A stretch of 64,000 nucleotides of DNA, from NCBI GenBank assembly GCA_009778035.1, contig WRKP01000008.1, positions 1 through 64,000 on the forward strand, written 5' to 3'. The notes under the pieces were generated by a model, which was given only the letters and a program-made list of their open reading frames with translations, did not search any database and was not told where the DNA came from. This DNA is from Planctomycetaceae bacterium. Its GTDB lineage: Bacteria; Planctomycetota; Planctomycetia; Pirellulales; Thermoguttaceae. Both the position numbers and the translations under genes were made by a program. This document shows, piece after piece, positions 35,132-44,408 of the stretch. The first letter of the stretch is position 1. Each line of letters begins with the position of its first letter.

Positions 35132-37099
35132 ATGTCCAGCATGTCTCCGTGTCGGCTCGCCACCGTCTTGATTCTCCTCGTTTCCCTAAGCACTTCCGCC
35201 GTCGCACAGGGAATCTTTCGCAATCATTCGCTGCGAACCGAACGACAGGCCCTCAGAGCCGAAAGACAAGCCGAAAGGCAAGCCGCAACGGCCCCAACCG
35301 CACAAACATCCGCCGATGCAAAAATACAACTGCAACGCCTGACCACCGAACTAAAAGAAGGGCACCGCAACATTACCGATGCGGACCTCAACCGAGCGCA
35401 AACAGTTTTGCTCAATGCCGTCAACGATCTGCAACGCCGTTTGCCCCGGGAATTCAACCGCGAAACAGCAAACGATTGGGTAGCAACTTTCCGGCTTGCC
35501 GAATTGAGAACAACGCTCGGGCAACGGACGCCGGATGCCGAAATCCTCGATGCCGTACATAATGCGTTTTACGAAGACAAAGACGGCATCAACTGGGTCG
35601 TGTTCGATGGATTGCGGACGGCACTGCGGCGTTATCAAACCATCGCCCGGCTGATCCGGGAAGACAGTTACGAAAGGCAGTTGCTCAGCGTTTGCAACAA
35701 TTTGGCGAGTTCCATCGAAGCATACAGCGAAGGCCGAAATCCGCTCTATTTCGTAACATTAAGCGAGACGGTAACTTGGCTCGACGACATTAGCCTCGTC
35801 GAACCCCGTGCAGCCCGACTGGCCGACCTGACAAGAGTTGCCGCATCAGGCGTCAATGTCCGATTGCAAGTCGGAAGCGATTTTATCAGTGCAGGTTTCC
35901 GACAGGAATTGTCCGAAGAACTCGACATCGACGAAGTCATTTTAGGAACACGCGTCATCGGGGAAGGAACGCTTTCGGGAATGAGTTCTGCCGAACTGGT
36001 CAATTCGCCGAATCGGGCCGTGATCCGCGTGTTGGCGGATGCGCATCTTGAAACGTTCACCGACGGCAGTCAGCGTATGGTGAATTTGAAAAATCATACG
36101 ACCGGTACGCTGCGGGGGGAAAAGCAGATTCTCTTCGCGGCCAACGGGATTACGACGACTCCGGCCAGGGCCAGAGCCAATCTTAATGCTCGAATTTCCG
36201 ATGTCCGAATCAATGCCGGCCCGGTCATTCGCTTGGTCGCCCGCGGCCAAATTGACAGCCGACGCGAAGATTCGCTCGCCGAAGCCTCGCGGCGTGCCGA
36301 ACGCCGAATGACCACCCAAATGAACGAACGGATTGATACCAACATTGCTGAAATCAACGAGCGATACCAAAAAATCCGCGATATGTTGACCCAAACGGGC
36401 CTGTTCCCGCGTGTTTGGAATCTGTCGAGCACGCCGCAGTACATTGATTGGTCTATCCAACTGGGTAATGCGTATCAACCGTCGGCCCCTGTGCCCGCCC
36501 CGGAAACGCCGCAAACCAACGGATTGGCCGTCCAAGTACACCAGTCCGCGTTCAACAATATGCTGACGATTGCGTTAGCAGGCCGAATGATTGACGAAGA
36601 GCGATTTGCCCAGCGGGTTGGCGAATTTTTTGATGAGCCGCCGGCCTTTTTAGAACGGCAATCGGACGAGACGCCGGCGAAGGTTTCGTTCGGAACCAGG
36701 GCTCCGGTTGATGTGCTCTTTATCGACGACAAGATTCGTGTTGTTGTTCGGCTCAATGATATTCAAGTGATGGATAATGCTGGCCGGTCGTTTACGATAA
36801 CGGTCGAGTACCAAATCAAACGGGAAGAGCGGGATGGCCGTTCGTTCATCGTGTTGGAACAGACGGAAGCGGAGGCGTTCCCGACGGGTTACAGGCCGGA
36901 TGGCGGTGTATCGCTTTCGGCCACGCAAACGATCATTCGTTCGTATTTGCAGCGTCGATTGGGAGTGTTGCCGCAACGTTATGAAGCGGAAGCGTTGGGA
37001 TTGGGCGGCGAATGGGCAGGAACAGGCCAACTCATACCGCAATTCGCGTCGGCCCAAGGCGGTTGGCTGACGCTCGTTTGGGATTGGATGACACTGTAG
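35132..37099 (+). CDS. Secreted hypothetical protein
   Basis: Not recognised. The 655-residue protein has a signal peptide (MSSMSPCRLATVLILLVSLS, cleavage near AVA-QG), a Arg/Gln/Glu-rich coiled-coil segment just after it (RTERQALRAERQAERQAA) and a long soluble body with alternating helices and strands. The C-terminal part has YQIKREERDGRSF and ends in GGWLTLVWDWMTL. It is probably periplasmic. The choice of start rests on the signal peptide and promoter. Confidence 0.65.
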   Translation: MSSMSPCRLATVLILLVSLSTSAVAQGIFRNHSLRTERQALRAERQAERQAATAPTAQTSADAKIQLQRLTTELKEGHRNITDADLNRAQTVLLNAVNDLQRRLPREFNRETANDWVATFRLAELRTTLGQRTPDAEILDAVHNAFYEDKDGINWVVFDGLRTALRRYQTIARLIREDSYERQLLSVCNNLASSIEAYSEGRNPLYFVTLSETVTWLDDISLVEPRAARLADLTRVAASGVNVRLQVGSDFISAGFRQELSEELDIDEVILGTRVIGEGTLSGMSSAELVNSPNRAVIRVLADAHLETFTDGSQRMVNLKNHTTGTLRGEKQILFAANGITTTPARARANLNARISDVRINAGPVIRLVARGQIDSRREDSLAEASRRAERRMTTQMNERIDTNIAEINERYQKIRDMLTQTGLFPRVWNLSSTPQYIDWSIQLGNAYQPSAPVPAPETPQTNGLAVQVHQSAFNNMLTIALAGRMIDEERFAQRVGEFFDEPPAFLERQSDETPAKVSFGTRAPVDVLFIDDKIRVVVRLNDIQVMDNAGRSFTITVEYQIKREERDGRSFIVLEQTEAEAFPTGYRPDGGVSLSATQTIIRSYLQRRLGVLPQRYEAEALGLGGEWAGTGQLIPQFASAQGGWLTLVWDWMTL

Positions 37100-37114
37100 G
37101 TTGGTGAATCAAAC

Positions 37115-37134
37115 CGGGGGGCTAACACCCCCCG
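37115..37134. repeat. CGGGGGG-CTAACA-CCCCCCG hairpin
   Basis: A 7-base stem followed by CTCTTGCG. It belongs to the same family as the hairpin at 62768-62787 and the paired arms at 57167-57209. It may end the upstream gene's transcript. Confidence 0.55.
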
Positions 37135-37145
37135 CTCTTGCGCAT

Positions 37146-37173
37146 TTGCAATGCCGTTTTTCCCGTGTATAAT
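37146..37173 (+). promoter_or_regulatory. Promoter of the 37182 gene
   Basis: TTGCAA at 37146-37151, a 16-base spacer and TATAAT at 37168-37173. The -10 box ends 8 bases before the ATG, so the transcript would be leaderless or nearly so. Confidence 0.6.
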
Positions 37174-37181
37174 AGTCCGCA

Positions 37182-37997
37182 ATGTCTTTGCCCTTGGAAG
37201 AATACATCGAACAAGCATTTTTTTTTGAGACTTTTCGCGAACGCATTGAAAACGGCTATTCCGCTCAAGAATTTCTGACCGCGATCCGCTCCGAACTCAT
37301 CGCGACCGTTCAGTTGCCGATGGCAATCGAATTTCTCCTGACCGACTTGAAACATACCGGGATGCTCTCCTCGGCAATGCGGCAAATTGCCCATTATTTT
37401 ACGCCTTTTCAAACGTTCATCGTGGCCGAAAGCGAACGGGAAGATAGCCGATTTGACATCCGCATCGCCCTGGAAATCCTTGCCCGAGAAGCAAAGTACC
37501 GAAGCGAAACGCCGCCGATTCAGGGTTTATTCTTTTATCAATTTGAAACGCTTTGCCGAAACCGACTCGGATACATTCGCGGCTTGGATACGCTGATCCA
37601 AGACAGTGCTTACAACGAAGATTGGAAAAATTGGCTGACCATTTTACGCAAGCAAATTGGCCTCGTTGACCTTGCGGAAATGATTTTTTATCGGAGCGAA
37701 TTCTATCGAATAAAGAATCGGCCGCACAACTTGGAGCACCAAGTTACCGTACTTTTTGGCGAACGGGAAGGCCGAATTGCTTTTGCATCTCGCAAGCGTG
37801 ATCCGGTGCTTTTATTTTCTGCACTTTCCCGTCATTTGGGTTATCCGAGCGTTCCGCGTCAAAAAAGGGCGTTGGAGGACGAAAATCTTGTTCCGCTATT
37901 GCAACGTCGTATCGAGCATTTGGAGAATCGGCTGCAACTTTTGGAAGAGGAGTTTCGCGGCGGAGTGAACTTGAATCGGTTTTATTCTGCACGTTAG
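37182..37997 (+). CDS. Conserved-looking hypothetical cytoplasmic protein
   Basis: Not recognised. A 271-residue soluble, mostly helical protein with an acidic/aromatic start (MSLPLEEYIEQAFFFETFRER) and a C-terminal coiled-coil stretch (LQRRIEHLENRLQLLEEEF). No signal peptide or membrane segment. No function can be assigned. Confidence 0.6.
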   Translation: MSLPLEEYIEQAFFFETFRERIENGYSAQEFLTAIRSELIATVQLPMAIEFLLTDLKHTGMLSSAMRQIAHYFTPFQTFIVAESEREDSRFDIRIALEILAREAKYRSETPPIQGLFFYQFETLCRNRLGYIRGLDTLIQDSAYNEDWKNWLTILRKQIGLVDLAEMIFYRSEFYRIKNRPHNLEHQVTVLFGEREGRIAFASRKRDPVLLFSALSRHLGYPSVPRQKRALEDENLVPLLQRRIEHLENRLQLLEEEFRGGVNLNRFYSAR

Positions 37998-38061
37998 AGC
38001 ATATTCAACTTTTGCCCAGTACAAGAAGCAACACGCTCCCGATGACGGCGACGGCTCCGCT

Positions 38062-38880
38062 TCACCGCCAATCGCTGCCGCTCCAGCCGGTTACGATGGC
38101 CGTCTGCCGAGGTAGAAAAAACGATACCACGATACCCGAAAACGCAAGAATATACAAAATGATGTTTGTCGTTATCCAAATACGGTAAGTATCCTTGACC
38201 GCCTCGTAGTTGTCCTGGAAATTATAACTGAACGCGGGCGACTCCAGCGTTCGGAAATAAAAGAACAATTCCATCGGCATCATCTGGTCGATGTTTTCGT
38301 CCGTCATCCAAAGGATTTGGTGCTCCGACATCGGAATCGGCGTCGAATCCTGGTGCAACGGCCGTTGGAAGGAGCCGTAGGAAAATTCGACTCTTTTTAG
38401 GGAAACGAATCGAGGATGCGGCTGCCATTCATAGAGGTATGCCGACAGGAAAAATGCGGGAAACAGCATCGCGATTCCAAGGACGAAAAATTTCCTGCGT
38501 AAAGTGGTATCTTCGGCAAGCGGCGATTTTGCCCAATGTCTGATTGCCAGGGCAAGGGATGTCATAAAAAAGGCTCCGGTCAGTCCGCAATAAAACACAT
38601 AGAGGATTCCCAGGCCAAGCGTCCAAAAAATCCCCCAGAGCACGGAGCATGCAATTCCGAGCAAGCACATAATGATTGCCGACTTGTAGGGATTTCCGGG
38701 CTTTTTGGTTTTTTCGACAATTTTTTCTGTGGAGTTATCCCGTGCGACGGGCAGTGCTTTGACTTGCAGCATTGAGGGGATTTGCAAACTTTTTCCGCAG
38801 GTGCAGGAGATAGTCTGTCCGGCTTGGCTGGGCTGGACTTCAATGGATCGGCCGCAATTACAGGGAAGCAGGTGTTTCAT
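38062..38880 (-). CDS. Zinc-ribbon membrane protein of unknown function
   Basis: A 272-residue protein with a short N-terminal zinc ribbon (CNCG at 8-11, CTCG at 26-29) followed by at least four membrane segments (such as AIIMCLLGIACSVLWGIFW and ILYILAFSGIVVSFFL). The same zinc-ribbon-plus-membrane design occurs in the protein at 39052. No enzyme motifs are seen; function unknown. Confidence 0.65.
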   Translation of the reverse strand: MKHLLPCNCGRSIEVQPSQAGQTISCTCGKSLQIPSMLQVKALPVARDNSTEKIVEKTKKPGNPYKSAIIMCLLGIACSVLWGIFWTLGLGILYVFYCGLTGAFFMTSLALAIRHWAKSPLAEDTTLRRKFFVLGIAMLFPAFFLSAYLYEWQPHPRFVSLKRVEFSYGSFQRPLHQDSTPIPMSEHQILWMTDENIDQMMPMELFFYFRTLESPAFSYNFQDNYEAVKDTYRIWITTNIILYILAFSGIVVSFFLPRQTAIVTGWSGSDWR

Positions 38881-39009
38881 AGCACAGCGATTTTACCGGA
38901 AATGGCGGCGAAAGGAAAGAACCCTACAGTTTTTGGCCGGGCGAACGCACGAGCCGGGGCGGAGTTTTGCCGAATCGGGCTGCCCCTAGCGAACCCATTC
39001 TCTACGGTG

Positions 39010-39015
39010 TATAAT
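39010..39015 (+). promoter_or_regulatory. -10 box (TATAAT) before the 39052 gene
   Basis: TATAAT lies 36 bases before the ATG. AAGGAAG at 39037-39043 is a good ribosome site, 9 bases before the start. No clear -35 is found. Confidence 0.45.
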
Positions 39016-39051
39016 GCCCTGTACCAATAAGGAGATAAGGAAGCGAATCAC

Positions 39052-40728
39052 ATGTTCACATGCACTTGCCTGACTTGTGAAGCCAAACTCGTTGTCAAGG
39101 ATGAAGGACTGGTCGGAAAAATCATGCCCTGTCCAAAATGCGGTAGTATGGTTTCCATCCAACGCCCCGAAATCGTCCAGTTGCCGCCAAAAGTTCCCGT
39201 CAACAAACGATTTCCCGATGTTCTCACTCACGAAACCGCCTCCGGGATCATCAAACCCAGTCCCGATGAAGAAATCCGCAGTTCTTCAATGCTCCTCAAT
39301 ACGCTTCCGTTGCCTGACGCGTCCGATAAGGAGCTCAAAACCCGAAAAATTTTACTCAATATCCTCATCGCCCTGTCGGTATGCCTCCTCGCAACGCTCG
39401 GATTCCTGATGATATTTCACAATCCGGCAACGGAAACCCTCACAGAAGGGCCGCAACCGCCTTTTTTCGAGCCGCAACCGGAAGATTGCGAAGCAGCCGA
39501 GTTGCCTCCGCAATCCGACGAATTGTTTACGGAGCCGCAATCGCCGAATCCGCCCGAACTTGATCCCGCCATTCCGGCGGAGAATGCAATCCAGCCGAGC
39601 GACTCGCAGGATACTCCGCTAGATTCCGGCTTGCGTCAGAATGACGATATTTTGCCTTCTGACGAAAGCCAGACTCCGCAATTTTTCGATTACGGCTCCG
39701 AAAACGACGATTTTGGCTCTGTGTACGCTCGCCTTTCGTGGCCGATTCACGAATTCCATCTCGACCAACAGAGTTTGATCGCCTTTGTCCGTGTGCTTTC
39801 CCAACTGACAGACATTCCGATGACGCTCGACATCGACGAAATGAAGGCCCACGGCCTGTCGGCCCAAACGCCCGTCAGCGGGCTGTACCGCGAAATGACC
39901 GTCGGCGATATTCTGACCCAAACGCTCGCAACGCTCAATTTACAATGGACTGTGACCGATCGGCAAATACTCATTTATCCCCAAACAACCGACAACGTCG
40001 AATTGCTCTTCGACGTATCTGATATTACCGGCAACGTTGCCGAGATGATTCAAAAACTCGTCGTTCCCGATGGCAATATCGCGGTGTTGCCGGACGGAAA
40101 ATTGCACGTCGTGCAAACAACGAATGTCGCCGGAAAGAGTCCGGTTCGCATATGCGATGAAATCATTCGGCTTTTGGAGCAACTTCGTCTCGTTCGGCAA
40201 CTTGCGCCGCAGACGGATTGGTCGGCGGAGCGGATTGCGCCGGAGGCGTTTGGTTGGGACCGCGTGATGGAGCCGATGACGTTGAATCATTACCAGCCGG
40301 TGCCTTTGGCTCTGTTGGTACGGCAGTTGGAGGAGCAGACGGGCCTGACGATTTTGGTGGATCATCGGTCGCTTCATAGGGAATTGGTGTCATTTGCATC
40401 CCTTCGGGCATCGGTGCGGAGCGATGATGGGACGGTCAATGATGTGTTGGAACAGATATTGGCATCGGTTGATTCGGTGGCACTTGCGTATCGGATTATT
40501 GATCATCAGACGTTGGAAATCACGACGGCACAGTCGGCGGGACAGCCGCAGAAAATGGGAATGGAGGTGCATCGGTATCAATTTTTGGAGGAGGAGTTGG
40601 CGATATTGCCTTTTGGTGGAGTTGTCGTGTTCGATGTGCCGTCGGATTGTTTGTTTGTTTATCAAAGTCAGCCGGTGCATCGTCAGATTCGGCTTTATCT
40701 TTCGGAGAACGAACTGCTGGAACCGTAG
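39052..40728 (+). CDS. Zinc-ribbon, membrane-anchored STN-domain protein
   Basis: 558 residues. An N-terminal zinc ribbon (C6-C9 and C27-C30, the latter in MPCPKCG) is followed by one membrane segment (about 105-125, ILIALSVCLLATLGFLMIF). The outer part is a Pro/Glu-rich linker and then STN/secretin N0-like repeats: FHLDQQSLIAFVRVLSQLT and VSGLYREMTVGDILTQTLA, and again NHYQPVPLALLVRQLEEQTG and VNDVLEQILAS. STN domains mediate contacts in secretins and TonB receptors. Part of the linker (about 174-198) is translated palindromic repeat. The exact role is unknown, but an envelope docking function is likely. Confidence 0.75.
   Translation: MFTCTCLTCEAKLVVKDEGLVGKIMPCPKCGSMVSIQRPEIVQLPPKVPVNKRFPDVLTHETASGIIKPSPDEEIRSSSMLLNTLPLPDASDKELKTRKILLNILIALSVCLLATLGFLMIFHNPATETLTEGPQPPFFEPQPEDCEAAELPPQSDELFTEPQSPNPPELDPAIPAENAIQPSDSQDTPLDSGLRQNDDILPSDESQTPQFFDYGSENDDFGSVYARLSWPIHEFHLDQQSLIAFVRVLSQLTDIPMTLDIDEMKAHGLSAQTPVSGLYREMTVGDILTQTLATLNLQWTVTDRQILIYPQTTDNVELLFDVSDITGNVAEMIQKLVVPDGNIAVLPDGKLHVVQTTNVAGKSPVRICDEIIRLLEQLRLVRQLAPQTDWSAERIAPEAFGWDRVMEPMTLNHYQPVPLALLVRQLEEQTGLTILVDHRSLHRELVSFASLRASVRSDDGTVNDVLEQILASVDSVALAYRIIDHQTLEITTAQSAGQPQKMGMEVHRYQFLEEELAILPFGGVVVFDVPSDCLFVYQSQPVHRQIRLYLSENELLEP
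39569..39646. repeat. Palindromic element copy inside a coding sequence
   Basis: It aligns with the full intergenic copy at 17706-17786 over its whole length (ATTCCGGCG, AATCCAGCCGAG, CCGGCTTGCG and ATGACG shared). It is translated as AIPAENAIQPSDS then LDSGLRQNDD, without breaking the frame. Confidence 0.75.
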
Positions 40729-40786
40729 GTGCGAGTCCATTTTTGCGTTGGACAGTTTTTTATCCAGAACAAATTCGAAACACTCG

Positions 40787-41863
40787 CTAAAATCGCGACT
40801 CCGTCTCGTGAAGAATCAAGACCTGCCGCAGTATTTCCGCATCAATAGCATTGGTAATAAAACGAACACTGCCATCGCCAAAAGCAACACTGGCACCGCC
40901 CGGATGATAACTACTAATGCCCATCGCATCGACATTCACTCCCCCAACGGCAACGGCAAATGATAGTTCACGCGACGGATCCATCCAATTTACCGGCACG
41001 CGACGCTCCACCAAAAAAATGGTGTTAGAAAGTCCCTCTTCGATTTCATCTTTTATTCTCGGTTGCGAACCGAAAAATGCCGATTCCGCACCGTCAATGA
41101 CCGAATAAAAACTGCCCGACGACGCTGGTACAAAATCAGGCTCACCAGATAGAGCACTCGGACAGCGAAAAATAGCAGGTGCCTCCGAATGAAATTGCCG
41201 ATTATACTCGCTGTCCCACGGTTCGTCCAATCGGATTTGTTCGTACAAACGGTTATGTTCAACATAAGGCAAAATCAACACCCGCCAACTGTGCAACGGT
41301 TTGCCGGTTTCGTCAACTGTGTAAGCAGGCGGAAAATGACCATGCTCGGCATGATAATTGTGAAAGGCAAGCATAATTTGTTTCAAGTTGTTGGTGCATT
41401 GCATCCGCCTTGCTGCTTCGCTTGCCGTTGGAAAAAAGGGGAACAACAGGAAGATCAAAATGCCGAAGCCGAGAATAGCGGCAACAATTGTCCAGGGCGT
41501 GAAGAGAAAACGATGTTTCTGTTTTTCTTCCGTTTTTTCTTTTTGTTCGTGGGCGGCATCCAAGACCGACCAAGTGATTGCGGCGACAAACAGGAAAAAG
41601 AGTACGCCAAAAATGCCGATGTGTAGAATATGTTCCCATAGTGTTGCATGCGAAAAGCGATCTCTAAAAAGGAGGCTGACGATGAGTAGCGGCAGGAATC
41701 CGCTCAAAATGAACAGCAGGAAGAATCCGACAGCGGTTCCGGTGCGTTTTTGGAGTAGTTGTCCCAAGCCGGGCAGCACTAGCGAGCAGAAGGCGTGAAA
41801 ATTGGAGCATGGCTGCTCGCGGGACGGTTGAATCGGCAACTCGCTTGCTTCGGTGGTGCTCAT
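40787..41863 (-). CDS. DUF1559 protein with membrane anchor
   Basis: 358 residues. The N-terminal half has several membrane segments (about 30-60, GTAVGFFLLFILSGFLPLL; 83-105; 125-150), followed by the DUF1559 core: RRMQCTNNLKQIMLAFHNYH, HGHFPPAYTVDETGKPLHSW, LPYVEH, and the C-terminal YHPGGASVAFGDGSVRFI. DUF1559 proteins are greatly expanded in planctomycetes and usually begin with a pilin-like helix; here a multi-pass anchor replaces it. It may be a pseudopilin-like surface protein. The core is very similar to the protein at 51597-53282. Confidence 0.82.
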   Translation of the reverse strand: MSTTEASELPIQPSREQPCSNFHAFCSLVLPGLGQLLQKRTGTAVGFFLLFILSGFLPLLIVSLLFRDRFSHATLWEHILHIGIFGVLFFLFVAAITWSVLDAAHEQKEKTEEKQKHRFLFTPWTIVAAILGFGILIFLLFPFFPTASEAARRMQCTNNLKQIMLAFHNYHAEHGHFPPAYTVDETGKPLHSWRVLILPYVEHNRLYEQIRLDEPWDSEYNRQFHSEAPAIFRCPSALSGEPDFVPASSGSFYSVIDGAESAFFGSQPRIKDEIEEGLSNTIFLVERRVPVNWMDPSRELSFAVAVGGVNVDAMGISSYHPGGASVAFGDGSVRFITNAIDAEILRQVLILHETESRF

Positions 41864-42210
41864 TTTCGTGCTCCTTTATCTAGGTGTTCGATGTCTGGGT
41901 TAACAATGCCATGCCCTTTTTTTGAGAATGGCGACTCTTACCTTACACTCTTTGCACATTCTGGCTCTCAACGGTCCTCTTCAGACTGCCCATTTTATCA
42001 AAAAGAGGACGTTTTGCCAAATAGGCAGTTCCGCAACGGCGATTTATGCCCACGAATGGCACAAGGTATAAAACAAGCCACCGCTCTTCCCGATTTAATT
42101 CGCACCAGGCATAAATATCGGCGAAAACAATAGTCCCGCCGACAAACTGCCCGAAGAGACGCCAAACGCTTCGTCAGGGCGGTGCCGACCACGCCTCCAT
42201 TTGCGTTTGG
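41864..42210. other. Intergenic region
   Basis: No credible gene or repeat recognised. The right end carries the -10 box of the membrane protein gene. Confidence 0.4.
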
Positions 42211-42216
42211 TATAAT
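42211..42216 (+). promoter_or_regulatory. -10 box (TATAAT) 6 bases before the 42223 ATG
   Basis: The spacing from the -10 box to the ATG leaves essentially no leader. The -35 region is not consensus. Confidence 0.5.
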
Positions 42217-42222
42217 GAAATT

Positions 42223-44049
42223 ATGCCAATGAGCCGTTCTCGAAAACGCCTACAAACATTCCTCGAAATCGCCGCTATTTTCGCGGTATTCTTCACGTTC
42301 GGTGCCTGGAAAACGCCCGACCTCAACGAAACTCACTATATCAGCAAAGCCATCCATTACTGGAATCCCGATTGGATCCCCAGCGATCCCTTTCTCGAAA
42401 GCCGTGATGCTCATTGGACCTTCTATTTCGCCTTCGGTTGGCTCTCGTTTTTCTGCCACCCCACCACGATGGCCTGGATAGGACGAATCGTCGCCTGGAC
42501 ACTCCTCGCCTGGAGTTGGCAACGCTTGAGTTCCGCCCTCATTCCCATCCGCTGGGTCGCTGTTCCCACCGCCCTGGCCCTCGCCTATTACATCGAATCC
42601 TTCAACATGGCCGGAGAATGGCTTATCGGCGGTATCGAAGGAAAATCGCTGGCCTATCCCTTCGTGTTCTTCGCCCTTGCCGCGATTTTGCACAGACGAT
42701 GGAATCAAGCCGGTATCTTCCTCGGCATTGCCTGTGCTTTTCACGTACTCGTCGGCGGTTGGGCAACTCTCATCGCCGGGGTGCTCTTCGTCCAGGAAAC
42801 AATAAGAAGCCGGGGACGCCGGGCATCGCCGTCTCCAGGCAGGAGCGCAAACTTCCCTTGGATCGGCCTCGTCATCGGCGGACTCATCGCTCTCTGCGGA
42901 CTCATTCCCGGCTTGATGCTCGATGCCGGTGCCTGCGGCGAAGTTGTCCGGCAGGCCCATCAAATTTATGTCTTTGGCCGTCTGCCGCACCATCTCGTAC
43001 CATACGAATTCCGCGATTCATTCCTATTACGCTTCCTTTTGCTGACCTGCGTTTGGATATTCCTTTGCCGAATAACCGGCGGCAGAAGGCTCAGACTGTT
43101 CAACGGCTTCATTTGGGGAACGCTTGTGCTTGCGGCAATCGGGATGATTTTGGCGTATGGCTTGCGGGACAATCGGGAACTATCGGCAACGCTGTTGCGG
43201 TTTTATTGGTTCCGTCTGGCCGACATTGCCGTCCCGATGGGCATTGCGATTGGCGGAATGCGGCTCTGTTTGCTGCACGTCAAAAGAATCAAATCCGCGT
43301 CGATTCCTTCGCTTGCAGTCGTGCTGTGCATCTTGGCAGTCAAGACGGTAACGTATTTTACGGTAACATATCTTTGCTTTGTTTATCTCAAATTGTCGCC
43401 GCCGGATTCGACAGTTCCCTGGGCGATTACGTTGCTGGTATTTTTCGGCTCGCTTTATTGGCTGCAAAAATTGTTTGTGTTTAGGGTTCCGGCTTTGGCC
43501 CTTGCCTTGTTTTTTATTACAATCGTCTTTTATGCTCCGTTGACGGCGATGCCGAAGTATGCGGACTTGCGGACGCATGCGGTGCATTGCCGATCGGAGC
43601 CGGTTGGCCCGAATGGCAGGCGGGCCGCTGCGGAATGGATTGATATGTGTCAATGGATCGAAGCCAACACGCCGAGGACGGCCAAGTTTTGGATTCCTCG
43701 TGATGGGCAAACGTTCAAATGGCATGCTCGGCGAGCGGATGTTGGCGTTTGGAAAAACATTCCGCAGGATGCAGCGTCGATTGTTGTGTGGCGACGGTCT
43801 ATGGAAGAACTTTTTCGCTACAAAAACGAGGAGGGCGAAACGATGACGGATCGCCTTTTGACGACGTTGTTGAATGCCAAAACGGAATCGGAGATTGCCG
43901 AATTGCAAGCGAAGTATGGATTTGATTACATCATTTGTGCACAGTCGCATGAAATGCCGAGTCATACGACGTTGGTGTTGGAATACGAGAATGACGTGTA
44001 TGCGTTGTATCGGGCCGAACGGCCGGAGCGCATGACGCCGGAGCGTTAG
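42223..44049 (+). CDS. Large polytopic membrane protein (DUF6798-like)
   Basis: A 608-residue integral membrane protein with about 11-12 membrane segments (for example FLEIAAIFAVFFTFGAW, SLAYPFVFFALAAILHR and IPSLAVVLCILAVKTV) and a C-terminal soluble part (about 455-600) with WIDMCQWIEANTPRTAKFW, a stretch found in polytopic planctomycete proteins that resemble glycosyltransferase-type membrane proteins. No catalytic motif is identified with confidence. The start is supported by a -10 box immediately upstream. Confidence 0.65.
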   Translation: MPMSRSRKRLQTFLEIAAIFAVFFTFGAWKTPDLNETHYISKAIHYWNPDWIPSDPFLESRDAHWTFYFAFGWLSFFCHPTTMAWIGRIVAWTLLAWSWQRLSSALIPIRWVAVPTALALAYYIESFNMAGEWLIGGIEGKSLAYPFVFFALAAILHRRWNQAGIFLGIACAFHVLVGGWATLIAGVLFVQETIRSRGRRASPSPGRSANFPWIGLVIGGLIALCGLIPGLMLDAGACGEVVRQAHQIYVFGRLPHHLVPYEFRDSFLLRFLLLTCVWIFLCRITGGRRLRLFNGFIWGTLVLAAIGMILAYGLRDNRELSATLLRFYWFRLADIAVPMGIAIGGMRLCLLHVKRIKSASIPSLAVVLCILAVKTVTYFTVTYLCFVYLKLSPPDSTVPWAITLLVFFGSLYWLQKLFVFRVPALALALFFITIVFYAPLTAMPKYADLRTHAVHCRSEPVGPNGRRAAAEWIDMCQWIEANTPRTAKFWIPRDGQTFKWHARRADVGVWKNIPQDAASIVVWRRSMEELFRYKNEEGETMTDRLLTTLLNAKTESEIAELQAKYGFDYIICAQSHEMPSHTTLVLEYENDVYALYRAERPERMTPER

Positions 44050-44080
44050 AGCGTTTCTCGAATTGGTGTTGACTCGTTTT

Positions 44081-44153
44081 CGTCATTCCGGCGCAAGCCG
44101 GAATCCAGACATTGCGTGTGATGCCTGGATCCCGGCCTGCGCCGGGATGACGG
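44081..44153. repeat. Two-armed palindromic element, best copy
   Basis: CGTCATTCCGGCGCAAGCC at one end and GGCCTGCGCCGGGATGACGG at the other form a long inverted repeat with the centre near 44115. It is flanked by GAGCGTTTCTCGAATTGG (44050) and, on the other side, the inverse GAGCGTATTTCAAATTAC (near 44166-44187, minus). Confidence 0.75.
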
Positions 44154-44301
44154 TTTTTTGCCCAGAGTAATTTGAAATACGCTCTAGCCAGTGTGCCTGC
44201 GTTTATCCCGCGGATTGGATCTGACAGAAATTTGCGGCAAATTCGGCATTTCCCGCAAACTTTATCTAAACTCTTTTATCCGAACGGCCGATTTAGTGGA
44301 T

Positions 44302-44321
44302 GAAGCCCTTCATCGGGCTTC
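44302..44321. promoter_or_regulatory. GAAGCCC-TTCATC-GGGCTTC hairpin
   Basis: A perfect 7-base stem with a 6-base loop, in the gap between 44050 and the next gene. No T run follows on either strand, so it is not a typical terminator; it could be a leader structure for the downstream gene. The rest of the 44154-44408 gap has no gene. Confidence 0.4.
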
Positions 44322-44408
44322 CAGACAAAAAATTACTTGATCACGCCGGATAAAAAGACAATGACTACCCCCCTGTTGAATTTGTCAAACTGTATCGCAA
44401 GTTGCCGA